NCBI GenBank assembly: GCA_017544835.1
Contig: JAFYDI010000099.1
Location: 1 to 37,302 of the forward strand
Direction of reading: 5' to 3'
Length of the DNA: 37,302 nucleotides
Source of the DNA: Lachnospiraceae bacterium
GTDB taxonomy: Bacteria; Bacillota; Clostridia; Lachnospirales; Lachnospiraceae
The translations under genes were made by a program, and so were the position numbers. Positions 24,601 through 32,213 of this stretch are shown one piece after another. Under the pieces are notes generated by a model. It had not been told where the DNA came from, made no database searches, and saw nothing but the letters and a program-made list of their open reading frames with translations. Numbering within the stretch: position 1 is the stretch's first letter; each line of letters starts with the position of its first letter.

Positions 24601-25268
24601 GTGTATCCCCAACCGTTTCTGGTAATGTTAACGTACTCTTCCACTATGCCTATGGGGTCGTCAATGGTAATCTGCGTGCGCTCGGGTATGAATTCAACCG
24701 GCTGCTTCTTATTGATGGAAAGAAGGAACTCTTCAACATTCTGCTCGTTACCGTAGAAGCGCGAAAGTCCGAGATACAATTTCTTGTACCTTAAGTCGTT
24801 ACCTACGAAAAGATTGATAAACTCTTCCGAATAAAACAGTTTAACCGCTTCATTCCAGGAGGACTTGGCAAGATTGGTGAAATGGAACAGATTCTTGATG
24901 CTTCCGAGACTTGACTCGATATTCTTCTTAAGAACAGTTACAACATAAGGAAGGTAGTACTCGCCCTGATTGGAGATTATATAAAGCTCCCCTTGGGCTA
25001 CATCTCCCTCTTCAAGCCCCTGCGCCGAGAAAGTATATCCAATCTCCGACTCAAGTCCCGAGAAACTGTCCACTATAAGTTCCATGCGAATGTCCGAGGA
25101 GTAGACTCGTCCCTCGGTAAGACGGCCTCTTACGGCCTTGATAAAGAAGCTCCCCGTATATATTTCATCGGGAGCAAGCGTTAACTCTATGCGCGACAAA
25201 GAAAGGTCCAAAGACCCTTTTTCATAATCGAATTGTCCGTTTAAGATTCTTTCTACCGTCCGCCTCAT
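21699..25268 (-). CDS. Giant alpha-solenoid protein (DUF5717-like)
   Basis: A protein of about 1189 residues that I associate with DUF5717. The N-terminal ~115 residues are beta-rich (LDLSLSRIELTLAPDEIYTG, GELYIISNQGEYYLPYVVTV) and look like an Ig-like sandwich; a second beta region lies near residues 215-300. From ~310 to ~1000 is a long run of helical pairs with TPR/SEL1-like spacing (LYPKLFKAQMLMIEERYNEA, WVKRFGTESIEARDLVKLCS). The C-terminal ~200 residues again contain beta strands. No signal peptide or membrane helix. I choose ATG 25266-25268; a TTG two codons upstream is possible. It is the first gene of the operon and lies next to the Hsp70-like gene. Function unknown; architecture suggests a large scaffold. 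Confidence 0.85.
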   Translation of the reverse strand: MRRTVERILNGQFDYEKGSLDLSLSRIELTLAPDEIYTGSFFIKAVRGRLTEGRVYSSDIRMELIVDSFSGLESEIGYTFSAQGLEEGDVAQGELYIISNQGEYYLPYVVTVLKKNIESSLGSIKNLFHFTNLAKSSWNEAVKLFYSEEFINLFVGNDLRYKKLYLGLSRFYGNEQNVEEFLLSINKKQPVEFIPERTQITIDDPIGIVEEYVNITRNGWGYTFLNVEADGEFISFTKSVVTDDDFLGNYLSFPVLINPDNLHGGLNFGKVRFYNAYVSFEVSVTVSSEVVTKAERSKHLEMMHSSYDMFTYYEAFRTRKIALGTWITETNRLVDRMREISPDLLYPKLFKAQMLMIEERYNEAKWILDQAENELKDNPDINSPTIWAYYLYLTTLYTREDSYIDNITDEVNKIYSSDPSDWRVGWLLLYLSEEFAVSPSKKWLFIRQQIETGCVSPMFLVEAVNMLNQNPTLLTALTPFEIKLLNYASQNEILTDDVCDQFVYLVSKEKEYNRRLWPLLKKCYELKPGEDKLLIICEYLIKGERRDSEAHDWYELGVLSEVRATRLYEFYMESMDITVDNDIPKMVYLYFSYESNLKWDYAAYLYARVIADREVLPDIYDNFRDRIERFSVDCISSGLINKDLATIYRHVYGNTDLDKSLADNMARLLFTHKITVDNKNLNKVIVYQSRESEETFYPVKDGEAYVPLYNRDFEIMFEDNFSNRYSVSSKYDLEMLMVPGKLATKIMPMIHGNLEFDVYVCECSSETVEINEETRERYAHILDDPRIDSEYKSEVRNKLMDYYYDRDEIRELDEVLAGLEPVEMTVRERVTAERFLVIRGMYDTAIEWVKRFGTESIEARDLVKLCSKLIVRDEYEPDERMVKIAAKAFSQGKYDEVILKYLADNYRGMTKDIRKIFKAAENFDLDTYKMCENLILQMLYTGYFVSERMDIYRKYVQGGGNSDIKMAFLSQCSFDYFVREYIMEPEVFTELTKAHLRGENIQTVCMLAYLKYFSEDKAGIDETVSPIIDEYLNKLLAEGIYMSFFKNFWDGREPALNRFSDKTIIEYKTDPGKKVFIHYIIEGEGESSGEYVTEEMRDMYGGVHAKAFVLFFGENLLYYITEEFEGEELLTESASIQKSDISRDSFDSRFNEVNDIVIAQTLQDYDTVDKLLYDYHKHAYVIDKMFTLE

Positions 25269-25343
25269 TAACAAACGCCCCGTTTTTCAGGGTTCTTCTC
25301 CACTCAGTTTCTTGCTTTTGCGCATAATCCCGCATTCTTTAAT

Positions 25344-25378
25344 ATTATAACATTTCTGCTTGAATTGTGAAACAATTC
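25344..25378 (-). promoter_or_regulatory. Promoter of the DUF5717-DUF5716 operon with overlapping palindrome
   Basis: TTTCAC (25367-25372), 17-nt spacer, TATAAT (25344-25349) with a TG extended -10. An inverted repeat GAATTG-5-CAATTC (25362-25378) covers the -35 and could bind a repressor. Transcript start near 25337, about 70 nt before the ATG. Confidence 0.65.
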
Positions 25379-25436
25379 GCTTAAATATTTGTGTCTTTCT
25401 TAAGCCGCAAGATTTGTGACGTCAAATGTGACGACG

Positions 25437-25514
25437 TTGTAAGAATTTGTAAGAAGTGTCCCGCAAACTGTAAGGGCATTCGATTTTGTCAGAGAGCCCC
25501 GTCCCATATACTAA
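25437..25514 (+). promoter_or_regulatory. Promoter of vanZ-like gene with phased TGTAAG repeats
   Basis: TTGTCA (25486-25491), 17-nt spacer, TACTAA (25509-25514). Upstream, TGTAAG occurs at 25438, 25448 and 25469, with spacings of 10 and 21 bases, i.e. on one face of the helix, as in response-regulator sites. TGTGACG also repeats just before this. Which regulator binds is unknown. Confidence 0.55.
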
Positions 25515-25546
25515 AATCACAAGATACAAACACGGAGGACACAAAC

Positions 25547-26140
25547 ATGATGACATGGTTAACAAGCATTCTCGACGGATTAAAGGTATACGGAAGCATC
25601 GCTCCCGTAATTGCTCTGGCCCTTATCCTCAGAGCTTTTGCTCAGAAGAAACTTAATATCGTACGCTTCATCGTTGACCAGATGACAGTTTTATATCTCA
25701 TCTGCGTGATCATGCTTGTGTTCTTCCCCCTTCCCACAATGGAAAAGGCTACAGCACTTAACGCATACCACGGACGTTTCCTTCCCGGCAGCTTCATCTT
25801 CGACATCGCCAAGGAAAAGTCACTTGAAAGCGTATTACAGGTTCTTTTTAACATCGCAATGACCGTTCCTTTCGGCATGGTACTTACTTATCGCTTCGGC
25901 CTTAACAAGAAGCAGGTAATTCTTTACAGCTTCCTTCTTTCACTCTTCATCGAAATCGGACAGCTTACAGGCCTCTTCTTCATCTTTAACGGTTCCTACA
26001 GATTGTTCGATGCAGACGATCTTATCTGCAACACCTTAGGCGGACTCATCGGATTCATCGTAATGACCAAGCATGTACAGCTTCCTTCACTTGAAAGCTA
26101 CACCGTTTCTCTTAAGAAGAGAGTTACAGTTACAGAATAA
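25547..26140 (+). CDS. VanZ-family membrane protein
   Basis: A 197-residue protein with four or five membrane helices: GSIAPVIALALILRAF, MTVLYLICVIMLVFFPLP, VLFNIAMTVPFGMVLTYRFG and ILYSFLLSLFIEIGQLTGLF. The family core NIAMTVPFGMVLTYRF, LSLFIEIGQLTG and FDADDLICNTLGGLIGF is diagnostic. VanZ gives low-level teicoplanin resistance in Tn1546, but most homologues are envelope proteins of unknown role. The ATG at 25547 has GGAGGA 7 nt upstream; the open frame runs further 5' but that part has no initiation signals. It is the only large plus-strand gene and stands alone. Confidence 0.9.
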   Translation: MMTWLTSILDGLKVYGSIAPVIALALILRAFAQKKLNIVRFIVDQMTVLYLICVIMLVFFPLPTMEKATALNAYHGRFLPGSFIFDIAKEKSLESVLQVLFNIAMTVPFGMVLTYRFGLNKKQVILYSFLLSLFIEIGQLTGLFFIFNGSYRLFDADDLICNTLGGLIGFIVMTKHVQLPSLESYTVSLKKRVTVTE

Positions 26141-26148
26141 AAGATTAA

Positions 26149-26177
26149 AAAGGCCGGGGCACAAGCCTCGGCCTTTG
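26149..26177. terminator. Bidirectional terminator between convergent genes
   Basis: AAGGCCGGGGC-ACAA-GCCTCGGCCTT forms a long stem with A/T-runs on both sides, ending vanZ on the plus strand and the membrane glycosyltransferase-like gene on the minus strand. Confidence 0.92.
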
Positions 26178-26237
26178 TTATATTTCCGCCTTAAATGCAG
26201 TTATCCATTCTTTGGAAACAACTCTATATTATATTCT

Positions 26238-27614
26238 CTATATCTCTTCCTGTACGGCCCTTCCTTTAAAGCTCTCATTAATCAGATACAATATAACCAC
26301 TAACCTTGTTAGCGCAATCAATATACTTCCTATCTGCGATATGGCAAAGGTTCCGCCACTCAAATACTCTGAATAACTTATCAAAGAACAGATTGCTATA
26401 CCTGCAGCCGCAGGAACCGCTCTCCTATCCATCACAGCTAATATAATCAACACTATTTCGCCCGCATATGCATATCTTTCATGCATTGACGGAAGAAAAA
26501 ACGTTAATACCATAATAGTTAAACATGTAATGAAAAGCATAGACTTTCCGCTCAAATTAATTCTATCCGATATGATTTTGTAAAAAATCAGTCCCAAAAC
26601 GGTCGCTGCGAGAACTACTCCCATGACAAAGTATCCTTCTGTCAGTTCACCGGCCTGCCCGATAAAACTAAAGAAGTTATAGTATCTCATGGATAAATTG
26701 CTTGAATACTGTCCCGTTTGAGAGAAATAAACCAAAATGACATCCTTTAAGGACTTTCCTTCTATCAGCATAGGGATAGCAGGCGCCAGATAAATAATCG
26801 GTATATATACGAATTGTGAGATTTGAAATTTTCTCTTTTTCTGAACAAACACGCAAAGCATCAGAACAGGTAAAAAGAAAACGGCTTGAAGTTTTAAAGC
26901 AAATGCAATAGCAAAATAAATGAAAACGTATTCCGCTGAATATCGTTCATCTTTAAACGCCTTTATCATTGCATACAGCGACATAACAATGAAAAACGAA
27001 TATATACTGTCACACTGTCCCCAAGCTGACGAATTAAGCACGATGACAGGATTAAGAATAATCAATCCAAAAATCAAGATTTTTCGAAGTACATTTACAC
27101 CGGGAGTACAATACTCAAAAAGCTTTACGCAAGCTGCACCCAAAGCATAATCAAAAAGCATAGGAAGCATTTTAACGACCAGAATACGCGAGAGGCCGGT
27201 CATGGAGAGCAAAATCATTATATCTACATAGAGCGGTGAATAGTTGCTGATGTTGCATCCAAATGAATGCCATCCTATCTCCCTTATTTGATCTACCCAC
27301 CTGCCATTATAAATAATAAAGTCTTCAGATTCATAACTTAACATCTTAAACCTTACCAAAATGGAAAACACCACTATCAACATGAGGATGATTAATTCCC
27401 CAACAGTCATTCCCCCGATTTTGGTATCAGTTATGGCACGTATTACCATAAAGTCATATTTATCAGATAACCAGATTAATCCGCATCCGACTATAATTCC
27501 CCCGATAGCCGCACCAATTCTGGTCATTGACAAGCTGCCGTTAACTGCCCAGATAATTATCAAAGAAATAATAGTTAATGCATAAAGGCTAATTTTAATA
27601 ACTGTTTTCTTCAT
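26238..27614 (-). CDS. Multi-membrane GT-C/mannosyltransferase-like protein
   Basis: A protein of about 458 residues with roughly ten membrane helices. NPVIVLNSSAWGQCDSIYSF (WGQxDS) with a following charged loop is typical of polyprenyl-phosphate-sugar dependent GT-C mannosyltransferase-like proteins. The helix LQAVFFLPVLMLCVF and the lumenal segment LPSMHERYAYAGEI (the HERY element) also fit this class. It would transfer a sugar at the outer face; substrate unknown. The start ATG at 27612-27614 has GAGG 9 nt upstream and lies within the last 20 bases of the preceding gene, so the two are translationally coupled. Base composition is more AT-rich than the rest of the window. Confidence 0.78.
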   Translation of the reverse strand: MKKTVIKISLYALTIISLIIIWAVNGSLSMTRIGAAIGGIIVGCGLIWLSDKYDFMVIRAITDTKIGGMTVGELIILMLIVVFSILVRFKMLSYESEDFIIYNGRWVDQIREIGWHSFGCNISNYSPLYVDIMILLSMTGLSRILVVKMLPMLFDYALGAACVKLFEYCTPGVNVLRKILIFGLIILNPVIVLNSSAWGQCDSIYSFFIVMSLYAMIKAFKDERYSAEYVFIYFAIAFALKLQAVFFLPVLMLCVFVQKKRKFQISQFVYIPIIYLAPAIPMLIEGKSLKDVILVYFSQTGQYSSNLSMRYYNFFSFIGQAGELTEGYFVMGVVLAATVLGLIFYKIISDRINLSGKSMLFITCLTIMVLTFFLPSMHERYAYAGEIVLIILAVMDRRAVPAAAGIAICSLISYSEYLSGGTFAISQIGSILIALTRLVVILYLINESFKGRAVQEEI

Positions 27615-29364
27615 AATTCGGCACCTCATATACCCATATATTCCAATATGATGAATCATTTGTAAAGCAGCCTATATAATTCAGTCCGTATCTGTCACAA
27701 TTTAAAATTTCTCCGGCACTGAAAATATACCGGCAATTAAGTTCTTTAAGTTTATCAAAGTTTAAACGTAAGTCATTGATTTTACCGTTGAAAGATTTAC
27801 CAAGCATATATGCATTTCCCCATTCATGGTAGAATGCATAGCATCTTGAGCCCCAATTGTCAAAATAAGCTTTGTTGTAATCATTCATTTCAAGTTCGTC
27901 GGCTATAATCTCACGAAAGGCTTTCTTGTATTCCAAAGGATAGTTATTTGAATATCCGTCAATTGTATAGAAGCCATGCATTAACGCCGCAACCGGGCTT
28001 ATTCCGATATGAACAACCCGATACGTTGACATATCTTTCCCTATCCTTTCGGATATAGTTTCCATCAAGTCTTCTGAATAGAGGTTCCTCATGGTAATAT
28101 ATCCTGTAACATGCTCCCCATTGTTAATCTGATTAACATTTTGGTAAAAAATGCCGGATTTATCTCGCGCTATCATATTAAGAGTAGGAAAAAGAATGAT
28201 AGCTATCAGGCAATAGGATACCCATAAGTATAGTTTCTTTTGCGGAAATGCCTCTATTATTATCGCCACCGAAATACCGAGTAAAATATACCATGCTCCG
28301 GGAAGAAAATAGTGAAATCGAGCCAATTGGAAGGATTTCAAAATGCCGGTCAATTGATGTTGAATTCTGTATACAAACCCCGATTCAAAAAAGGCAGATA
28401 AAAAGCAAAGTACAATTATCGTTCCTATCGCTATAATAAACACTTTACAATAATTTCTAATTTCTTTCTTCGCGGCAAGTAATAAGATTGCTATTCCCAC
28501 CGGTATGATGATGTACTCATGCTTGGATTCAGCCTCATATGAATAGTTTCCCACTCTCAACCGTTGTAAAAACAGTTGCAAAACAGAGCCGTCCTTGGCT
28601 CCGAGTCCGGACTCTACTCTGTGACTCACCCATGAATCAGCAGAAAAAACTTCAATAAATAAATCGATATTACACGCCACATATGTTGCAGTCAAAACGC
28701 CAAGTGCCAAAAGGATTAACCAATCACTCCTTTTCTCTTTCACACTGATAATTACAAAAGTTGCAAACAGCAGTGCAATTGCTGCCCATCCGGACAACAC
28801 AAAACTTGTAGAAAGAGCGTAATATATTATCATCAGGCAAGAAATAATTGTATTCAAACACGACTTGGCACGGATTTTGAGAATCGCGTAAACTAACAAA
28901 GGTGTTCCTGCAACAACATTTCCGTAAATGCTATGAACAGGCAAAAGTGCAAAAAGGAACGCCGCTGAAGCTGCAGCAACACTATTATGCGTCAGCTCCT
29001 TAACACATAAATATGTACCTATGTAAGAGGTAACAACAACAATACAATGTTGAAGCAAAAAAGCTGTATATACATCAAATATTCGATATAAAGGCACAAA
29101 AATAGGGCAGAAAGGCTTCAACCCCTCCTTGGGAATTCCACACATCATCTGCTCATATATTTTGCTTCCGCTATATCTTGCAGGAAAAACATAATTAAAT
29201 ATAGTCTCATCCAATTGATCGTGAAAAGGGAATACTGCATTTCCTATTCCATCTCGAATACTTAGAAATATAATAGGACTCAGAATTACCGCTATAGCCA
29301 GGAATCCTACAATTTTCCAAAAGTAGCGTGATAAAAATCGATTTTCCCTTTTAATCAGATCCAT
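27595..29364 (-). CDS. Large membrane protein of YkoS/DUF6044-like type
   Basis: A protein of about 589 residues with some ten to twelve membrane helices in the N-terminal ~410 residues and a soluble extracytoplasmic C-terminal domain (about 420-589, THE HVTGYITMRNLYSEDLMETI, IDGYSNNYPLEYKKAFREII). FPFHDQLDETIFNYVFPARY after helix 1 (the HDxLDE motif) recalls YkoS/DUF6044 GT-C-like proteins. The donor and acceptor are unknown. It is the first of a two-gene unit with the GT-C-like protein. The start is probably ATG 29362-29364; a TTG nine bases upstream has similar support. A GTGACA-17-AATAAT promoter lies at 29400-29428. Confidence 0.72.
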   Translation of the reverse strand: MDLIKRENRFLSRYFWKIVGFLAIAVILSPIIFLSIRDGIGNAVFPFHDQLDETIFNYVFPARYSGSKIYEQMMCGIPKEGLKPFCPIFVPLYRIFDVYTAFLLQHCIVVVTSYIGTYLCVKELTHNSVAAASAAFLFALLPVHSIYGNVVAGTPLLVYAILKIRAKSCLNTIISCLMIIYYALSTSFVLSGWAAIALLFATFVIISVKEKRSDWLILLALGVLTATYVACNIDLFIEVFSADSWVSHRVESGLGAKDGSVLQLFLQRLRVGNYSYEAESKHEYIIIPVGIAILLLAAKKEIRNYCKVFIIAIGTIIVLCFLSAFFESGFVYRIQHQLTGILKSFQLARFHYFLPGAWYILLGISVAIIIEAFPQKKLYLWVSYCLIAIILFPTLNMIARDKSGIFYQNVNQINNGEHVTGYITMRNLYSEDLMETISERIGKDMSTYRVVHIGISPVAALMHGFYTIDGYSNNYPLEYKKAFREIIADELEMNDYNKAYFDNWGSRCYAFYHEWGNAYMLGKSFNGKINDLRLNFDKLKELNCRYIFSAGEILNCDRYGLNYIGCFTNDSSYWNIWVYEVPNYEENSY

Positions 29365-29399
29365 AATTGCCAATATCTCTCTTCTATTTTATTTAAATT

Positions 29400-29428
29400 A
29401 TTATTACATAAATAGAAATAATTGTCAC
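29400..29428 (-). promoter_or_regulatory. Candidate promoter of the membrane-protein pair
   Basis: GTGACA (29423-29428), 17-nt spacer, AATAAT (29400-29405), 36 nt upstream of the gene. Confidence 0.5.
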
Positions 29429-29445
29429 GTACTATCCCCTATTTA

Positions 29446-29476
29446 AAAGCCCCCGGGCCATAGGCTCGAGGGCTTT
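29446..29476 (-). terminator. Terminator after the flavodoxin gene
   Basis: An interrupted stem AAAGCCC with GGGCTTT outside and GGGCC with GGCTC inside (ATA loop), followed on the minus strand by TTTTAAAT. Confidence 0.8.
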
Positions 29477-29532
29477 AAGTAGGGGATAAAAAGGATATAT
29501 AAAAAGGAGTTACATGAAAAAGGATGTAAGCG

Positions 29533-29940
29533 TTAGTTAATTACGCTCCTTGCGAAAGCCTTAGCGGCCTCGCAGTCGGCTGCGTTGGGGCGAGCCTTAT
29601 GGAGCACCATGAATTCGCCGCGACAATGATATTCCTTGTCGCTTACATTTATGCCTAAATCTTCGGCAAGCTTCTTAACCTGTGCATAGGTCGAAGGAAG
29701 CAATGCCGCAGTACTGAAATTGACTAATGTTCCAATCTTGTCTTTATTATCCTTAAGAAATTTCTTCACTGTCTCATCAATGCCCGCAGCGTACACTGCA
29801 CTTCCCAGGAAAAGAACGTCCGCCTTTTCATTAAGAGGCTCATATACTTTCAAAGCAGGTACATTCACCGCTTCCGAAATTGCATTGGCAAGTTTCTCTG
29901 TATTACCGGTTCTTGAAAAATATCTGATTGCTATATTCAT
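29533..29940 (-). CDS. Short flavodoxin-like protein
   Basis: A 135-residue FMN-binding protein of the flavodoxin/Flav_1 group, probably an electron carrier or FMN oxidoreductase. The FMN phosphate loop is IRYFSRTGNTEKLA (residues ~4-17; the canonical loop is T/S-x-T-G-N-T), followed by VLFLGSAVYAAGIDETVKKF. The start ATG at 29938-29940 has GGAGG 7 nt upstream; an open extension to 29997 lacks a start signal. Monocistronic, with a strong promoter and terminator. Confidence 0.88.
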   Translation of the reverse strand: MNIAIRYFSRTGNTEKLANAISEAVNVPALKVYEPLNEKADVLFLGSAVYAAGIDETVKKFLKDNKDKIGTLVNFSTAALLPSTYAQVKKLAEDLGINVSDKEYHCRGEFMVLHKARPNAADCEAAKAFARSVIN

Positions 29941-29976
29941 ATCGTTGCCTCCGTGTATTTCATTGTGTATATTTGT

Positions 29977-30004
29977 ATTGTACGCAATCTTTCGCAAATG
30001 TCAA
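29977..30004 (-). promoter_or_regulatory. Promoter of the flavodoxin gene
   Basis: TTGACA (29999-30004), 16-nt spacer, TACAAT (29977-29982). Confidence 0.8.
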
Positions 30005-30057
30005 TAGAGTTTATAGTTTTTTAAGAATTATATTGTGCACGATTTATTTTAGAGCAT

Positions 30058-30088
30058 AAAAAAGCCCCTTGTGTCACACACACGGGGC
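30058..30088 (-). terminator. Terminator after htpG
   Basis: On the minus strand GCCCCGTGTGTGTGACACAA then GGGGC gives a GC-rich stem followed by TTTTTTATGC. Confidence 0.88.
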
Positions 30089-30102
30089 CTGAATACGTTA
30101 AA

Positions 30103-32148
30103 TTATTTATCTGCTTCGGCAAGTTTAAGAAGAATGTCGTTGCTGCGCTGAACGAATTTGGTCATGTCCTCTGAAGAGAGGGGTGCCTGCTGGAGCTTGG
30201 CGAGGTCGTAGAGCTGCTCGGCAAAGAGAGATACGTCTTCGTCCTTGTGGGCTACCATGTACTCAACCAACGGGTGGTTGGCATTGAGAATGAGGGTCTC
30301 GCCGGTCTCGGCGCCAAACATCTTGGGATCCATACCGGGCATAGCGTACATCTTCATCATGTCCTGCATTCTGCGTGATTCCTCGGATAAGGTAATCATG
30401 GAAGCAATCTTCTTGTTCTTAAGCTTCTCGACGGTGAGTTTTAAGTCTTTAAGCTTAAGGGTCTTTTCAAAGACGGTCTTTAAGTCTTTGGCTTCGGCAT
30501 CGAGTTCTTCCTGAGCTTTCTTGGAGGTCTTAGACTTCAAAGTGTCTGTTATGTCGGCATCGATACGAGAGAACTTAATGCCGGGGTTCTTGGCTTCAAG
30601 CTGGGAGATGAAGGGCTGGTCGATGTTGTGTTTAAGCACTACAGCGTCCATCTTGGCCTGCTTGAACATGTTGATGTACTGGCTCTGCTGCTGTTCGTCG
30701 GTTACGTAGTAGATGGTCTTGTCTTTCTCCTTGGCATCAGCATCTTCGGAAGAAGCCTCGTCCACTACTTCTGCGTCAACCTTCTCGCCGTTTTCATCGG
30801 TAGCATTCTCTTCTACGTCGATGGGCTTAACCTCGAGGCACTCGGGAAGTGTCATATACTTACCGTCTAAGTTCTTAAAAAGAATGTAGTCTGTCATCTT
30901 CTCGCAGAACTTATCGTCCTTTAAGCAGCCGTATTTGATGAAGGGAGAAATGTCTTCCCAGTATTTTTCGTAGTTTTCTTTGTCGGTCTTGCACATGCCG
31001 GATAACTTGTCGGCAACCTTCTTAGTGATGTACTCGGAAATCTTGGTAACAAAGCCGTCGTTCTGAAGAGCGGAACGGGATACGTTAAGAGGAAGGTCGG
31101 GGCAGTCTATAACGCCCTTTAAGAGCATTAAGAACTCGGGGATAACTTCCTTGATGTTATCGGCAATAAATACCTGGTTGTTGTAAAGCTTGATGGTACC
31201 TTCGATGGATTCGTACTCCATGTTAATCTTGGGGAAGTAAAGGATACCCTTTAAGTTGAAAGGATAGTCCATGTTAAGGTGAATCCAGAAAAGGGGCTCC
31301 TTGTAATCGTTGAAGACTTCGCGATAGAACTTCTTGTAGTCTTCGTCGGAGCACTCATTGGGGTGCCTGGTCCACAAAGGATTGGTCTCGTTAAGAAGTT
31401 CGGGGCGTTTTTCGATTTTAAGTTTAGCCTCATCTCCTTCTTTCTCAGGCTTAATCTCTTCGATTACAACGTCGGAATCAAGCTTTTCAGAAGCCTTTAT
31501 AGTTTCGGTGCCCTTGTCGGGAGCTTCGGAAATATAAATCTCGGTAGGCATGAAGGAACAATACTTCTTAATAACCTCACGAGCCTTGTATTTGTTGCAG
31601 AACTCCAAGCAGTCATCGTTAAGGAAAAGGGTAATCTTGGTGCCGACTTCAGGCTTCTCGCACTCTTCCATGGAGTACTCTGTACCGCCGTCGCACTCCC
31701 AATGAACTGCCTTGGAACCGGGCTTGTAGGAAAGAGTATCGATGTGAACTTCCTTGGCTACCATGAATGCCGAGTAGAAGCCGAGACCGAAGTGACCGAT
31801 AATCTGGTCTTCATTGGCCTTGTCCTTGTACTTGCTGATAAAATCCGTAGCACCGGAAAAAGCAATCTGGTTGATGTATTCTTCAACTTCGCCACCGGTC
31901 ATACCAAGACCGTTATCGATAAAAGTAAGTGTCTTGTCTGTAGAATTAACTACTACGTCGATGCGTCCCTTATAGTCTGCGGGAAGCTCGTACTCGCCCA
32001 TCATGGCAAGCTTTTTAAGCTTGGTGATGGCATCGCAGCCGTTGGAAATAAGCTCTCTGTAAAAAATATCGTGATCGGAATATAACCACTTTTTGATAAT
32101 AGGGAAAATATTCTCGCTGTTAATTGATAAACTACCGTGTTTAGCCAT
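30103..32148 (-). CDS. htpG: Hsp90-family molecular chaperone HtpG
   Basis: A 681-residue cytosolic Hsp90. The GHKL ATPase motifs are visible: YRELISNGCDAITKL (Asn36), FIDNGLGMT (Asp78, Gly80) and GHFGLGFYSAF (118-128). The middle-domain catalytic arginine is in LNVSRSALQ (Arg358). The C-terminal dimer domain ends near SNDILLKLAEADK, without MEEVD as expected in bacteria. It is longer than the usual ~625 because of an acidic linker at about residues 444-477 (DVEENATDENGEKVDAEVVD...). Its promoter carries a CIRCE element and so is probably under HrcA control. Monocistronic. Confidence 0.97.
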   Translation of the reverse strand: MAKHGSLSINSENIFPIIKKWLYSDHDIFYRELISNGCDAITKLKKLAMMGEYELPADYKGRIDVVVNSTDKTLTFIDNGLGMTGGEVEEYINQIAFSGATDFISKYKDKANEDQIIGHFGLGFYSAFMVAKEVHIDTLSYKPGSKAVHWECDGGTEYSMEECEKPEVGTKITLFLNDDCLEFCNKYKAREVIKKYCSFMPTEIYISEAPDKGTETIKASEKLDSDVVIEEIKPEKEGDEAKLKIEKRPELLNETNPLWTRHPNECSDEDYKKFYREVFNDYKEPLFWIHLNMDYPFNLKGILYFPKINMEYESIEGTIKLYNNQVFIADNIKEVIPEFLMLLKGVIDCPDLPLNVSRSALQNDGFVTKISEYITKKVADKLSGMCKTDKENYEKYWEDISPFIKYGCLKDDKFCEKMTDYILFKNLDGKYMTLPECLEVKPIDVEENATDENGEKVDAEVVDEASSEDADAKEKDKTIYYVTDEQQQSQYINMFKQAKMDAVVLKHNIDQPFISQLEAKNPGIKFSRIDADITDTLKSKTSKKAQEELDAEAKDLKTVFEKTLKLKDLKLTVEKLKNKKIASMITLSEESRRMQDMMKMYAMPGMDPKMFGAETGETLILNANHPLVEYMVAHKDEDVSLFAEQLYDLAKLQQAPLSSEDMTKFVQRSNDILLKLAEADK

Positions 32149-32180
32149 TAATAATGCCTTCTTTCTAAGTTCTTAATTCA

Positions 32181-32200
32181 GGAAAAGCAAACGCTTTTCC
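32181..32200 (-). other. 5' UTR hairpin of htpG
   Basis: A perfect 8-bp stem GGAAAAGC with GCTTTTCC around a 4-nt loop, located roughly at positions +7 to +26 of the predicted htpG transcript. It could stabilise the mRNA 5' end or influence initiation; it is not a terminator (no T-run) . Confidence 0.6.
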
Positions 32201-32213
32201 CCTGCCAACATAC

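Noticed and set aside
25391-25546. N-terminal extension of the VanZ-like protein
   Set aside because: The promoter (25486-25514) and ribosome site at 25534-25539 lie inside it, so it is untranslated upstream DNA.
26238-29364. Mobile element or prophage origin of the AT-rich pair
   Set aside because: No integrase, transposase, terminal repeats or target duplications are visible; only composition differs.
31279-32085. 268-codon plus-strand frame inside htpG
   Set aside because: Antisense of a clear Hsp90 gene.
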